A stretch of DNA of 38,291 nucleotides from Nemertoderma westbladi (GCA_032718475.1 JAUCBJ010001655.1:1-38291); one strand, 5' to 3'; positions 19,201-29,901 are shown, counted from the first letter of the stretch. The notes: a model not told the origin generated them from the letters alone. Program-made: numbers and translations.

Positions 19201-20622
19201 TGGGACAGTTATTGAGCAGTGGTGCGTTATTGAGTGGGACAGTTATTGCACAGTGGTACGATATTGTAGTGCGTTATTGAGTGGGATAGTTATTGAGCAG
19301 TGGTGCGTTATTGAGTGGGACAGTTATTGAGCAGTGGTGCGTTATTGAGTGGGATAGTTATTGAGCAGTAGTGCGCTATTGAGTGGGATAGTTATTGAGC
19401 AGTGGGGCGTTATTGAGTGGGACAGTTATTGAGCAGTGGTGCGTTATTGAGTGGGACAGTTATTGCGCAGTTGTGCGTTATTGAGTGGGACAGTTATTGC
19501 GCAGTGGTACGATATTGAGTGGGACAGTTATTCCACAGTGGTGCGTTATTGAGTGGGACAGTTACTGAGCAGTGGTGCGTTATTGAGTGGGACAGTTATT
19601 GCGCAGCGCAGTGGTGCGTTTTTGAGTGGGACAGTTATTGCGCAGTGGTGCGTTATTGAGTGGGACAGTTATTGCGCAGTGGTGCGTTATTGAGTGGGAC
19701 AGTTATTGCGCAGCGCAGTGGTGCGTTTTTGAGTGGGACAGTTATTGCGCAGTGGTGCGTTATTGAGTGGGACAGTTATTGCGCAGTGGTGCGTTATTGA
19801 GTGGGACAGTTATTGCGCAGTAGTGCGTTATTGAGTGGGATAGTTATTGCGCAGTGGTGCGTTATTGAGTGGGACAGTTATTGCGCAGCGCAGTGGTGCG
19901 TTTTTGAGTGGGACAGTTATTGCGCAGTGGTGCGTTATTGAGTGGGACAGTTATTGCGCAGCGCAGTGGTGCGTTTTTGAGTGGGACAGTTATTGCGCAG
20001 TGGTGCGTTATTGAGTGGGACAGTTATTGCGCAGTAGTGCGTTATTGCGTGGGATAGTTATTGCGCAGTGGTGCGTTATTGAGTGGGACAGTTATTGCGC
20101 AGCGCAGTGGTGCGTTTTTGAGTGGGACAGTTATTGCGCAGTGGTGCGTTATTGAGTGGGACAGTTATTGCGCAGTGGTGCGTTATTGAGTGGGACAGTT
20201 ATTGCGCAGCGCAGTGGTGCGTTTTTGAGTGGGACAGTTATTGCGCAGTGGTGCGTTATTGAGTGGGACAGTTATTGCGCAGTAGTGCGTTATTGAGTGG
20301 GATAGTTATTGCGCAGTGGTGCGTTATTGAGTGGGACAGTTATTGCGCAGCGCAGTGGTGCGTTTTTGAGTGGGACAGTTATTGCGCAGTGGTGCGTTAT
20401 TGAGTGGGACAGTTATTGCGCAGTGGTGCGTTATTGAGTGGGACAGTTATTGCGCAGCGCAGTGGTGCGTTTTAGAGTGGGACAGTTATTGCGTAGTGGT
20501 GCGTTATTGAGTGGGACAGTTATTGCGCAGCGCAGTGGTGCGTTTTTGAGTGGGCCAGTTATTGCGCAGTGGTGCGTTATTGAGTGGACAGTTATTGCGC
20601 AGTGGTGCGTTATTGGGTGGGA
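16294..20622. repeat. 34-bp minisatellite (array 3)
   Basis: About 127 copies of a unit reading GTGCGTTATTGAGTGGGACA followed by GTTATTGCGCAGTG. CGCA and TGCG around GTGG give a small inverted repeat per unit. From about 19600 on, a 40-bp variant with GCGCAGCGCAGTGG and GTTTTTGAG alternates with the 34-bp form in a higher-order pattern. A shortened GTGCGTTATGGAG variant recurs at about 17650, 18050, 18550 and 19085, marking larger duplicated blocks. Open frames of 60-70 codons are repeat artefacts. Confidence 0.97.
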
Positions 20623-20802
20623 CATTTTTCACAAACATTTTAAAGCTAAATAAATCAAAATATGCGCCCATGTGAAGATTACCAGGTTTTCACTTTTCGG
20701 TCGTCTTTTTATTGGGATTTTATATACTGTATGAAGAATTTGTTTTTTTTAAAGGGATGTTAAATTCAGTTTCTAATTTATGGGATTGGTTAGGGGGGTG
20801 TG
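20623..20802. other. Spacer between array 3 and MITE
   Basis: Unique AT-rich sequence with no gene signal. Confidence 0.3.
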
Positions 20803-21315
20803 ATATCGTGACCATAGAGCCAGAACAACACACCACAATCTTTCAAAAAAAAATTTTTACCAAAAATACTCAAGATGGCGTTCTACATCTTACGTTAAAA
20901 TCCTAGACTTGTTTATCAGTCCGTTTAGGAGATATGGAAAACCAGAACAACCCTCACAACATATAAGTTGAAAACTGTTAGAGGTAAAACAACACATACC
21001 ACACATTGCTCTATCATACTTTGAATACATAAAATCATAGAGGTAAAACAACACACACAGACTAGAGTTAAGGTTAAATTTCAGTATGTGTTGTTTTGCC
21101 TCTTTGGAAAATAACGAAAAAATCAGTTTTTTTCATTAACAAAATTTATTCTGAATGCTAGCCACTTTTATAAAATCTATCATTGTATCTTCCCAGACCT
21201 CTGTAGAAAAAATTAGGAGACGGGATCCATATAGAGGGATATGAGAAGGTTTTTTACATTTTTCGCGAAACCACATTTTTTGGTGAGTGTTGTTCTGGCT
21301 CTTTGGTCACGATAT
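20803..21315. mobile_element. 513-bp MITE with 33-bp terminal inverted repeats
   Basis: ATATCGTGACCATAGAGCCA at 20803-20822 and its continuation to 20835 are repeated in inverse orientation at 21283-21315, differing at a few positions. A second inner inverted repeat pairs GAGGTAAAACAACACATA (20981-20998) with TATGTGTTGTTTTGCCTC (21085-21102). No open frame encodes a transposase. A non-autonomous DNA transposon; no clear target-site duplication. Confidence 0.7.
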
Positions 21316-21618
21316 ATATATTATCTATATTATATAAATATCACGTGTCTGTTTGTGGATAGATGTGATGGAATCGTTTGATTTGGAGTTTCGGAATTTT
21401 TGATGCGGTATGAAACTTTAAATTAGTCAACTTACCGAGCGCAATGTTTAATATCCCTATTTCTCTTACTCAAGTACATGGTCAGTACAGCTACAGTAAT
21501 ATAACCCTCATCCAAACAATTAATAACCTAATAACCAATAACTTCATACGATATTATACGGACTCATTTTGATCAGATGAAATAATTCAACACTTTTTTA
21601 ATTAATGCAAAACAACGA
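21316..21618. other. AT-rich spacer with antisense SINE-like tail
   Basis: TATAAATATCACGTGTCTGT at about 21333 is the reverse complement of the GACA-type tails seen at 2790 and 4780, so an inverted fragment of that element probably starts here. The rest is unique. No gene. Confidence 0.35.
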
Positions 21619-24600
21619 GTGTAGGCTGCAGTACTCGAGCTAACCTGTTACGGGCACTCGTGTAGGCTGCAGTACTCGAGCTAACCTGTTAGTTACGGGC
21701 ACTAGTGTAGGCTGCAGTACTCGAGCTAACCTGTTAGTTACGGGCACTAGTGTAGGCTGCAGTACTCGAGCTAACCTGTTACGGGTACTAGTGTAGGCTG
21801 CAGTACTCGAGCTAACCTGTTACGGGTACTAGTGTAGGCTGCAGTACTCGAGCTAACCTGTTACGGGTACTAGTGTAGGCTGCAGTACTCGAGCTAACCT
21901 GTTACGGGCACTACTGTAGGCTGCAGTACTCGAGCTAACCTGTTACGGGTACTAGTGTAGGCTGCAGTACTCGAGCTAACCTGTTACGGGTACTAGTGTA
22001 GGCTGCAGTACTCGAGCTAACCTGTTACGGGCACTACTGTAGGCTGCAGTACTCGAGCTAACCTGTTACGGGTACTAGTGTAGGCTGCAGTACTCGAGCT
22101 AACCTGTTACGGGTACTAGTGTAGGCTGCAGTACTCGAGCTAACCTGTTACGGGTACTAGTGTAGGCTGCAGTACTCGAGCTAACCTGTTACGGGCACTA
22201 CTGTAGGCTGCAGTACTCGAGCTAACCTGTTACGGGTACTAGTGTAGGCTGCAGTACTCGAGCTAACCTGTTACGAACACTAGTGTAGGCTGCAGTACTC
22301 GAGCTAACCTGTTACGGGCACTAGTTTAGGCTGCAGTACTCGAGCTAACCTGTTACGGACACTAGTGTAGGCTGCAGTACTCGAGCTAACCTGTTACGGG
22401 CACTACTGTAGGCTGCAGTACTCGAGCTAACCTGTTACGGGCACTAGTGTAGGCTGCAGTACTCGAGCTAACCTGTTACGGGCATTAGTTTAGGCTGCAG
22501 TACTCGAGCTAACCTGTTACGGGCACTAGTTTAGGCTGCAGTACTCGAGCTAACCTGTTACGGGTACTAGTGTAGGCTGCAGTACTCGAGCTAACCTGTT
22601 ACGAACACTAGTGTAGGCTGCAGTACTCGAGCTAACCTGTTACGGGCATTAGTTTAGGCTGCAGTACTCGAGCTAACCTGTTACGGGCACTAGTTTAGGC
22701 TGCAGTACTCGAGCTAACCTGTTACGGACACTAGTGTAGGCTGCAGTACTCGAGCTAACCTGTTACGAACACTAGTGTAGGCTGCAGTACTCGAGCTAAC
22801 CTGTTACGAACACTAGTGTAGGCTGCAGTACTCGAGCTAACCTGTTACGAACACTAGTGTAGGCTGCAGTACTCGAGCTAACCTGTTACGAACACTAGTA
22901 GTAGGCTGCAGTACTCGAGCTAACCTGTTACGGACACTAGTGTAGGCTGCAGTACTCGAGCTAACCTGTTACGGGCACTAGTGTAGGCTGCAGTACTCGA
23001 GCTAACCTGTTACGGGCACTAGTGTAGGCTGCAGTACTCGAGCTAACCTGTTACGGACACTAGTGTAGGCTGCAGTACTCGAGCTAACCTGTTACGGGCA
23101 CTAGTGTAGGCTGCAGTACTCGAGCTAACCTGTTACGGGCACTAGTGTAGGCTGCAGTACTCGAGCTAACCTGTTACGGGCACTAGTGTAGGCTGCAGTA
23201 CTCGAGCTAACCTGTTACGAACACTAGTGTAGGCTGCAGTACTCGAGCTAACCTGTTACGGGCACTAGTGTAGGCAGCAGTACTCGAGCTAACCTGTTAC
23301 GGGCACTAGTGTAGGCTGCAGTACTCGAGCTAACCTGTTACGGGCACTAGTGTAGGCAGCAGTACTCGAGCTAACCTGTTACGGGCACTAGTGTAGGCTG
23401 CAGTACTCGAGCTAACCTGTTACGAACGGACACTAGTGTAGGCTGCAGTACTCGAGCTAACCTGTTACGGGCACTAGTGTAGGCTGCAGTACTCGAGCTA
23501 ACCTGTTACGGGCACTAGTGTAGGCTGCAGTACTCGAGCTAACCTGTTACGGGCACTAGTGTAGGCTGCAGTACTCGAGCTAACCTGTTACGAACGGACA
23601 CTAGTGTAGGCTGCAGTACTCGAGCTAACCTGTTACGGGCACTAGTGTAGGCTGCAGTACTCGAGCTAACCTGTTAGTTACGGCACTAGTGTAGGCTGCA
23701 GTACTCGAGCTAACCTGTTAGTTACGGCACTAGTGTAGGCTGCAGTACTCGAGCTAACCTGTTACGGGCACTAGTGTAGGCTGCAGTACTCGAGCTAACC
23801 TGTTACGGGCACTAGTGTAGGCAGCAGTACTCGAGCTAACCTGTTACGAACGGACACTAGTGTAGGCTGCAGTACTCGAGCTAACCTGTTACGGGCACTA
23901 GTGTAGGCTGCAGTACTCGAGCTAACCTGTTACGGGCACTAGTGTAGGCTGCAGTACTCGAGCTAACCTGTTAGTTACGGCACTAGTGTAGGCAGCAGTA
24001 CTCGAGCTAACCTGTTACGAACGGACACTAGTGTAGGCTGCAGTACTCGAGCTAACCTGTTACGGGCACTAGTGTAGGCTACAGTACTCGAGCTAACCTG
24101 TTACGGCACTAGTGTAGGCTGCAGTACTCGAGCTAACCTGTAACGGGCACTAGTGTAGGCTGCAGTACTCGAGCTAACCTGTTACGAACGGACACTAGTG
24201 TAGGCTGCAGTACTCGAGCTAACCTGTAACGGGCACTAGTGTAGGCTGCAGTACTCGAGCTAACCTGTTACGGGCACTAGTGTAGACTGCAGTACTCGAG
24301 CTAACCTGTTACGAACGGACACTAGTGTAGGCTGCAGTACTCGAGCTAACCAGTTACGGGCACTAGTGTAGGCTGCAGTAGTCGAGCTAACCTGTTACGA
24401 ACGGACACTAGTGTAGGCTGCAGTACTCGAGCTAACCTGTAACGGGCACTAGTGTAGGCTGCAGTACTCGAGCTAACCTGTTACGGGCACTAGTGTAGAC
24501 TGCAGTACTCGAGCTAACCTGTTACGAACGGACACTAGTGTAGGCTGCAGTACTCGAGCTAACCAGTTACGGGCACTAGTGTAGGCTGCAGTACTCGAGC

Positions 24601-26177
24601 TAACCTGTTAGTTACGGGCACTAGTGTAGGCTGCAGTACTCGAGCTAACCTGTTAGTTACGGGCACTAGTGTAGGCTGCAGTACTCGAGCTAACCTGTTA
24701 GTTACGGGCACTAGTGTAGGCTGCAGTAGTCGAGCTAACCTGTTACGAACGGACACTAGTGTAGGCTGCAGTACTCGAGCTAACCTGTTACGGGCACAAG
24801 TGTAGGCTGCAGTACTCGAGCTAACCTGTTACGAACGGACACTAGTGTAGGCTGCAGTACTCGAGCTAACCAGTTACGGGCACTAGTGTAGGCCGCAGTA
24901 CTCGAGCTAACCTGTTACGAACGGACACTAGTGTAGGCGGCAGTACTCGAGCTAACCTGTAACGGGCACTAGTGTAGGCTGCAGTACTCGAGCTAACCTG
25001 TTAAGGGCACTAGTGTAGACTGCAGTACTCGAGCTAACCTGTTACGAACGGACACTAGTGTAGGCTGCAGTACTCGAGCTAACCAGTTACGGACACTAGT
25101 GTACGCTGCAGTAGTCGAGCTAACCTGTTACGAACGGACACTAGTGTAGGCTGCAGTACTCGAGCTAACCTGTTACGGGCACTAGTGTAGGCTGCAGTAC
25201 TCGAGCTAACCTGTTACGGACACTAGTGTAGGCTGCAGTACTCGAGCTAACCTGTAACGGGCACTAGTGTAGGCTGCAGTACTCGAGCTAACCTGTTACG
25301 GGCACTAGTGTAGACTGCAGTACTCGAGCTAACCTGTTACGAACGGACACTAGTGTAGGCTGCAGTACTCGAGCTAACCAGTTACGGACACTAGTGTAGG
25401 CTGCAGTACTCGAGCTAACCTGTTACGGGCACTAGTGTAGGCCTCAGTAGTCGAGCTAACCTGTTACGAACGGACACTAGTGTAGGCTGCAGTACTCGAG
25501 CTAACCTGTTACGGGTACTAGTGTAGGCTGCAGTACTCGAGCTAACCTGTTACGGGCACTAGTGTAGGCTGCAGTACTCGAGCTAACCTGTTACGGGCAC
25601 TAGTGTAGGCTGCAGTACTCGAGCTAACCAGTTACGGGCACTAGTGTAGGCTGCAGTACTCGAGCTAACCTGTTACGAACGGACACTAGTGTAGGCTGCA
25701 GTACTCGAGCTAACCTGTTACGAACGGACACTAGTGTAGGCTGCAGTACTCGAGCTAACCTGTTACGAACGGACAATAGTGTAGGCTGCAGTACTCGAGC
25801 TAACCTGTTACGGGCACTAGTGTAGGCTGCAGTACTCGAGCTAACCTGTTACGAACGGACACTAGTGTAGGCTGCAGTACTCGAGCTAACCTGTTACGGG
25901 TACTAGTGTAGGCTGCATTGCATTACTCGAGCTAACCTGTTACGGGCACTATTGTAGGCTGCAGTACTCGAGCTAACCTGTTACAAACGGACACTAGTGT
26001 AGGCTGCAGTACTCGAGCTAACCTGTTACGGGCACTAGTGTAGGCCGCAGTACTCGAGCTAACCTGTTACGGGCACTAGTGTAGGCTGCATTACTCGAGC
26101 TAACCTGTTACGGGCACTAGTGTAGGCTGCATTACTCGAGCTAACCTGTTACGGGCACTAGCACTAGAGTAGGCCGC
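21619..26177. repeat. 41-43-bp minisatellite (array 4)
   Basis: About 108 copies of a unit reading GTGTAGGCTGCAGTACTCGA then GCTAACCTGTTACGGGCACTA. Each unit holds adjacent or overlapping palindromes CTGCAG, AGTACT, CTCGAG and, at the unit junction, CACTAGTG. The distal half alternates GGGCACTA units with GAACGGACACTA units. The minus strand of each unit contains AACAG-GTTAGC, which resembles a 5' splice site. The right end of the array is read as coding sequence by the last visible TTLL5-like exon (26100-26257). Confidence 0.97.
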
Positions 26178-26257
26178 TGTAGAAGGCCGACCTCCGAATT
26201 TATGTTTGTCCGGAAACAGTCGCTGATGAAGCATGTAGTTGAATGTAGTCCGGTGTT
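26100..26257 (-). CDS. TTLL5: TTLL5-like exon running into minisatellite
   Basis: Begins after CTTTCTAG at 26258 in the phase set by the previous donor. It encodes HRTTFNYMLHQRLFPDK, a good match to the conserved TTLL5 block after the IFPT motif, then a Ser/Arg linker. From about 26177 the codons come from array 4 and end NRLARVMQPTLVPVTG-stop. If instead the AACAG|GTTAGC donor at 26146/26145 is used, the exon ends before the repeat-coded tail. Confidence 0.65.
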
Positions 26258-27546
26258 CTAGAAAGGTACTGTACAACTCCCAACTTGTTTCTATAACAGA
26301 GAATAAATAAACAGATGTCAGAAATGTTATGTATGTAAATGGAGTATTGCCATTTTGATTCTCGTAAAAGTCGGTCGAAAAAAATATAACTTTCTTTTTG
26401 GAAATATATAGTTATGTGACTCACCTGTAGGCATTATCCTAACCCACCCACCACGACGCTTGTATTCCTCCCTCGCAATCCGTAGAACCTTGACCTCCTC
26501 TGACGTGAGTCCGGAATAATCGGACGAGACGGGCGCGGAAACCGGACGTCCGGCCGACGACCCTGGTCGCGATCCCGCCGCCGATCGGGGCCGCATCTAA
26601 ACGAAAGTGAAAGTTTTAATTTAAGAAAAAAAAATATCCTTTAAATATATTTAAAAAAAACATTAATCTTGAGGAAAAATTAGATTTTGGTTACTGTTGA
26701 AATAACTAACCTTTCTTTGCACCGCTTTGTGGAGGATACATAACCTTCCAAGGTACTGGAAGGTTGACGAATTCCAGTACCTTGGATCATGGATAGAGAG
26801 TAGCACAATGGACATAGAAGTTAGGAAAGCAAAGGCTTGGGTAGCTCTATCAAAAATGGATACCATCTGGAAATCAGATCTCTCCAGGCACCTGAAGACT
26901 AAGTTCTTTCGAGCCACAGTGGAAAGTGTATTTTTATACGGGGGTGAAACCTGGACACTGACTAAATCACTTGAACAACGAATTCATGGATGCTACACAA
27001 CACGTGACAAACGCCGAGCTCTATGGTAATATTTCACCTGTATCAACCACCCTCCGTGAACGCAGATTAAGATTCAGTGGGCACTGCTGGCGAAGTAAAG
27101 ACGAGGTCATACCAGATCTACTTTTCTGGCAACCAACTCATGGAAAGCGTAGTCGTGGACGACCGGGCATAACATATATAGACCAGCTTGAAAGGGATAC
27201 TGAACTTGAGAGAAACGAAATTGCGACAACTATGGAGAATCGGGAAGACTGGAAGGGTCTCATTTCCAGTGTCCGAGTTCGCTCGACCTAGTAGTAGTAT
27301 TGGAAGATATCGGTATTCGTGACTGTTGAATTAACTAACCTTTCTTTGCACCGCCTTGTGGAGGATATCGGTATTTTCGATACTGTTAAATAACTAACCT
27401 TTCTTTGCACCGCCTTGTGGAGGATATCGGTATTTTTTCGCTGATTTTGAATGCGTCGCAAGACGGGATCTTGAGCAATGACACCAGTTAGACTGAGAAG
27501 ATCAGATATCATATTGGCTTTTATCTTCAGGTCAATTGGACTATCG
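26100..27546 (-). CDS. TTLL5: TTLL5-like tubulin glutamylase, C-terminal exons (partial)
   Basis: Three exons on the minus strand join in frame: 27546-27399, 26596-26425 and 26257-26100. Together they encode the end of the tubulin-tyrosine-ligase-like catalytic domain and the following microtubule-binding region of a TTLL5-type enzyme, which adds glutamate side chains to tubulin in cilia and centrosomes. Family matches are SPIDLKIKANMISD, GVIAQDPVLRR, LTSEEVKVLR, RRGGWVRIMPT and FNYMLHQRLFPDK. Introns are GT-AG: 802 nt (27398-26597) and 167 nt (26424-26258), with phases 0 and 1 that agree. The last exon enters the 41-bp minisatellite and meets a stop at 26102-26100. Upstream exons with the ATP-grasp core were not found anywhere to 38291. 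The protein is much shorter after this region than vertebrate TTLL5, so further 3' exons may exist. Confidence 0.8.
26425..26596 (-). CDS. TTLL5: TTLL5-like exon: linker and RRGGWVRI motif
   Basis: 172 nt between a TTTCGTTTAG acceptor and a consensus CAG|GTGAGT donor. It encodes a Ser/Arg/Pro-rich linker followed by GLTSEEVKVLR and a helix ending RRGGWVRIMPT, the conserved block after the TTL domain in TTLL5. The first codon is ATG, but the acceptor directly before it and the phase-0 match to the preceding exon make it an internal Met rather than a start. Confidence 0.8.
26739..27300 (+). mobile_element. 5'-truncated, frameshifted LINE fragment
   Basis: Two plus-strand frames encode the C-terminus of a non-LTR retrotransposon reverse transcriptase: EFQYLGSWIESSTMDIEVRK with the following KAKAW and LYGGETWTL (26773-27000), then RLRFSGHCWRSKDEVIPDLL with GKRSRGRPGITYID (about 27045-27180). 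A small deletion near 27003 shifts the frame, so the copy is dead. The 3' end is a short TAG repeat. TGGAGGATA (26730-26738) and TGGAAGATA (27301-27309) look like a 9-bp target-site duplication. The element lies antisense in the TTLL5-like intron. Confidence 0.85.
26748..26785. repeat. 13-bp fold-back at the LINE 5' junction
   Basis: CCAAGGTACTGGA (26748-26760) is a perfect inverted copy of TCCAGTACCTTGG (26773-26785), with a 12-base loop. The right arm is native reverse-transcriptase coding sequence; the left arm is not. Confidence 0.75.
27399..27546 (-). CDS. TTLL5: TTLL5-like exon: end of the TTL domain
   Basis: 148 nt. The acceptor is a pyrimidine-rich tract ending CCAACAG at 27547; the first base completes the codon of the previous exon, then 49 codons starting DSPIDLKIKANMISDLLSL and ending HKAVQRK. 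The donor is AAAG|GTTAGT at 27399/27398. In human TTLL5 the equivalent stretch follows a Cys codon, matching the phase here. The last ~40 bases and the donor are copied twice more downstream (59-bp tandem unit). Confidence 0.8.
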
Positions 27547-27791
27547 CTGTTGGTAAAAGAACAAAGGAAAAGTAACTAATTGTGTAACTAAAAGTAACTA
27601 ATAATTGTGGAGTGTCCTGCGATGTTGTGATGAGGCTCGTACTACGCGAGTTCGATCTATATTATGGCAAGTAAATTTTAAATTTAACCAAAACCTGTAA
27701 AAACAAGTGCGAAATTGCGCAAAGGTCCGCATACTAACTAACGCATGATCTGTCTCCTCCTTGAATGGCTTACTACCAATCATACTATGCT
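27547..27791. other. TTLL5-like intron sequence before array 5
   Basis: AT-rich intronic sequence with a polypyrimidine tract directly before 27547 on the minus strand. No further TTLL5 exon is visible here. Confidence 0.45.
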
Positions 27792-28852
27792 CTATCCTGT
27801 CCTTGTACGCTTGTGTCTGTTGGTGGGACGCACTATCCTTGTACGCTTGTGTCTGTTGGTGGGACGCACTATCCTTGTACGCTTGTGTCTGTTGGTGGGA
27901 CGCACTATCGTTGTACGCTTGTGTCTGTTGGTGGGACGCACTATCCTTGTACGCTTGTGTCTGTTGGTGGGACGCACTATCCTTGTACGCTTGTGTCTGT
28001 TGGTGGGACGCACTATCCTTGTACGCTTGTGTCTGTTGGTGGGACGCACTATCCTTGTACGCTTGTGTCTGTTGGTGGGACGCACTATCCTTGTACGCTT
28101 GTGTCTGTTGGTGGGACGCACTATCCTTGTACGCTTGTGTCTGTTGGTGGGACGCACTATCCTTGTACGCTTGTGTCTGTTGGTGGGACGCACTATCCTT
28201 GTACGCTTGTGTGTCTGTTGGTGGGACGCACTATCCTTGTACGCTTGTGTCTGTTGGTGGGACGCACTATCCTTGTACGCTTGTGTCTGTTGGTGGGACG
28301 CACTATCCTTGTACGCTTGTGTCTGTTGGTGGGACGCACTATCCTTGTACGCTTGTGTCTGTTGGTGGGACGCACTATCCTTGTACGCTTGTGTCTGTTG
28401 GTGGGACGCACTATCCTTGTACGCTTGTGTCTGTTGGTGGGACGCACTATCCTTGTACGCTTGTGTCTGTTGGTGGGACGCACTATCGTTGTACGCTTGT
28501 GTCTGTTGGTGGGAAGCACTATTCTTGTACGCTTGTGTCTGTTGGTGGGACACACTATCCTTGTACGCTTGTGTCTGTTGGTGGGACGCACTATCCTTGT
28601 ACGCTTGTGTCTGTTGGTGGGACGCACTATCCTTGTACGCTTGTGTCTGTTGGTGGGACGCACTATCCTTGTACGCTTGTGTGTCTGTTGGTGGGACGCA
28701 CTATCCTTGTACGCTTGTGTCTGTTGGTGGGACGCACTATCCTTGTACGCTTGTGTCTGTTGGTGGGACGCACTATCCTTGTACGCTTGTGTCTCTTGGT
28801 CGGACGCCGTGTCCTTGTACGCTTGTGTGACTGTTAGTGGGAAGCCCTGTCC
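27792..28852. repeat. 36-bp minisatellite (array 5)
   Basis: About 29 highly uniform copies of CTTGTACGCTTGTGTCTGTT followed by GGTGGGACGCACTATC. Because 36 is a multiple of three and the unit has few stops, several frames stay open on both strands (12-residue periods such as LVRLCLLVGRTI or DSASHQQTQAYK). Two copies carry an extra GT (near 28209 and 28680), which shifts all frames. The last two units are diverged. No start, promoter or flanking coding sequence supports translation. Confidence 0.97.
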
Positions 28853-29890
28853 TTGTGTGTGGCATGTACTAAAACTGTACAGTATGCTAATAATTACTGA
28901 ATACACAACGCGTTCGCGAAGTTCAGATTGAAAATGGTATGACAATTACATGACAACATTGTGTTCAGTATAATTGGCAATAGTTTACAATACCTAAGAA
29001 CTACTATAATAATAGTAGGTCACGCAATAACCTTCCTCATTCATTATTATATTAATAACAAAAATACAATTCATAAATATTAATCCATATACAATAAGCA
29101 AACCAAGACAAACGGATTGCGACGAATTACAGAGCACTATTGTTCAAAGTTCGACCGCTTTTGAAATAGAAGTACCTACAACTACAGTATGAAATTACCA
29201 CCAACTCGTGTGTGACACAGCCCGTACAGTTGAAGGGTCATAGGCGTACGAGGCGGGAGGTCTGGTGCATTATTATTTATAATTTGTAAATCTTCAGATT
29301 TCCTTACTGTAAGAAAATCGTGTCTGTTTGTTTGTCTGTCTGTCTGTTTGTCACACGAAAGGCTCTGAAACTATCCGGTCAATTGTGTTGTTTTAGTACC
29401 CTCCTGTAGTGTATGGTCTGAATGGATGTAAAAAGCAATTTTCAGAAAAATACAGTTATTAGTTTTCGCAAAAAATGAAATAAACTAAAAGTGCCATAGA
29501 AGCAATGGTAAAATAACACCAATAACAGCTGATGTTCATGATGAAAAATGGCTTGTAATGAATGGACTTCTACACAGGCTTAGTATAAATCGATGAGGTT
29601 GCCAAGATTATTGTATATACTTAGTACACCCATAGGCCTACTGTTTGCTTAGGCCCTACTGGTACACTGCCTTCTGCCTAAACTCCACTCCCTTACAAAT
29701 TTGAAATTCTTTATAGGGTAGCCTTAGTGTGTGTTAAATATTATATACAGCTGATAGCCTTCTCAGTCAAGGTATAAAATCTATACACCAATTATTCCAG
29801 GTGAATAAATTTTAGTAATAATGTAGGCCTTCAACTGTAGTACTACAATAATTGGTGTATAGATTGAATCTGAAGATAGAAGATTTACAT
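28853..29890. other. AT-rich intergenic or intronic stretch with repeat fragments
   Basis: No gene found. 29310-29345 is a TGTC/TTTG tract, the reverse complement of the GACA-type SINE-like tails. A 19-bp perfect inverted repeat flanks about 50 bp (29778-29796 and 29847-29865). TTGCTTAGGCC and TAGGCCTACTG fragments recur elsewhere in the window. Confidence 0.4.
29778..29865. repeat. 19-bp perfect inverted repeat
   Basis: AATCTATACACCAATTATT (29778-29796) and AATAATTGGTGTATAGATT (29847-29865) are exact reverse complements, separated by 50 bp. Possibly the ends of a tiny inverted-repeat element. Confidence 0.8.
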
Positions 29891-29901
29891 CCCGCGTGCT
29901 T

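Larger units (their letters stand above)
26688..27437 (-). repeat. 59-bp exon-end/splice-donor tandem repeat, split by LINE
   Basis: The minus strand has three copies of a unit holding ATACCGATATCC, CTCCACAAGGCGGTGCAAAG, AAAG|GTTAGT and TTTAACAGT. Copies 1 and 2 abut (27437-27379 and 27378-27320). Copy 3 is interrupted by the LINE fragment and resumes at 26738-26688. Each copy retains an intact 5' splice site (exon ends at 27399, 27340 and 26711). Confidence 0.85.

Noticed and set aside
21619-26177. CRISPR-like array
   Set aside because: Repeats are strictly tandem with no unique spacers, in animal DNA, with no cas genes. The same applies to the other arrays.
26594-26596. ATG as a start codon for a short minus-strand gene
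   Set aside because: It directly follows a TTTAG acceptor, and the phase and homology join it to the upstream TTLL5-like exon, so it is an internal Met.
27745-28945. Plus- and minus-strand frames of 250-388 codons
   Set aside because: By-product of a 36-bp repeat. All frames and both strands are open at once, and flanking sequence gives no coding support.
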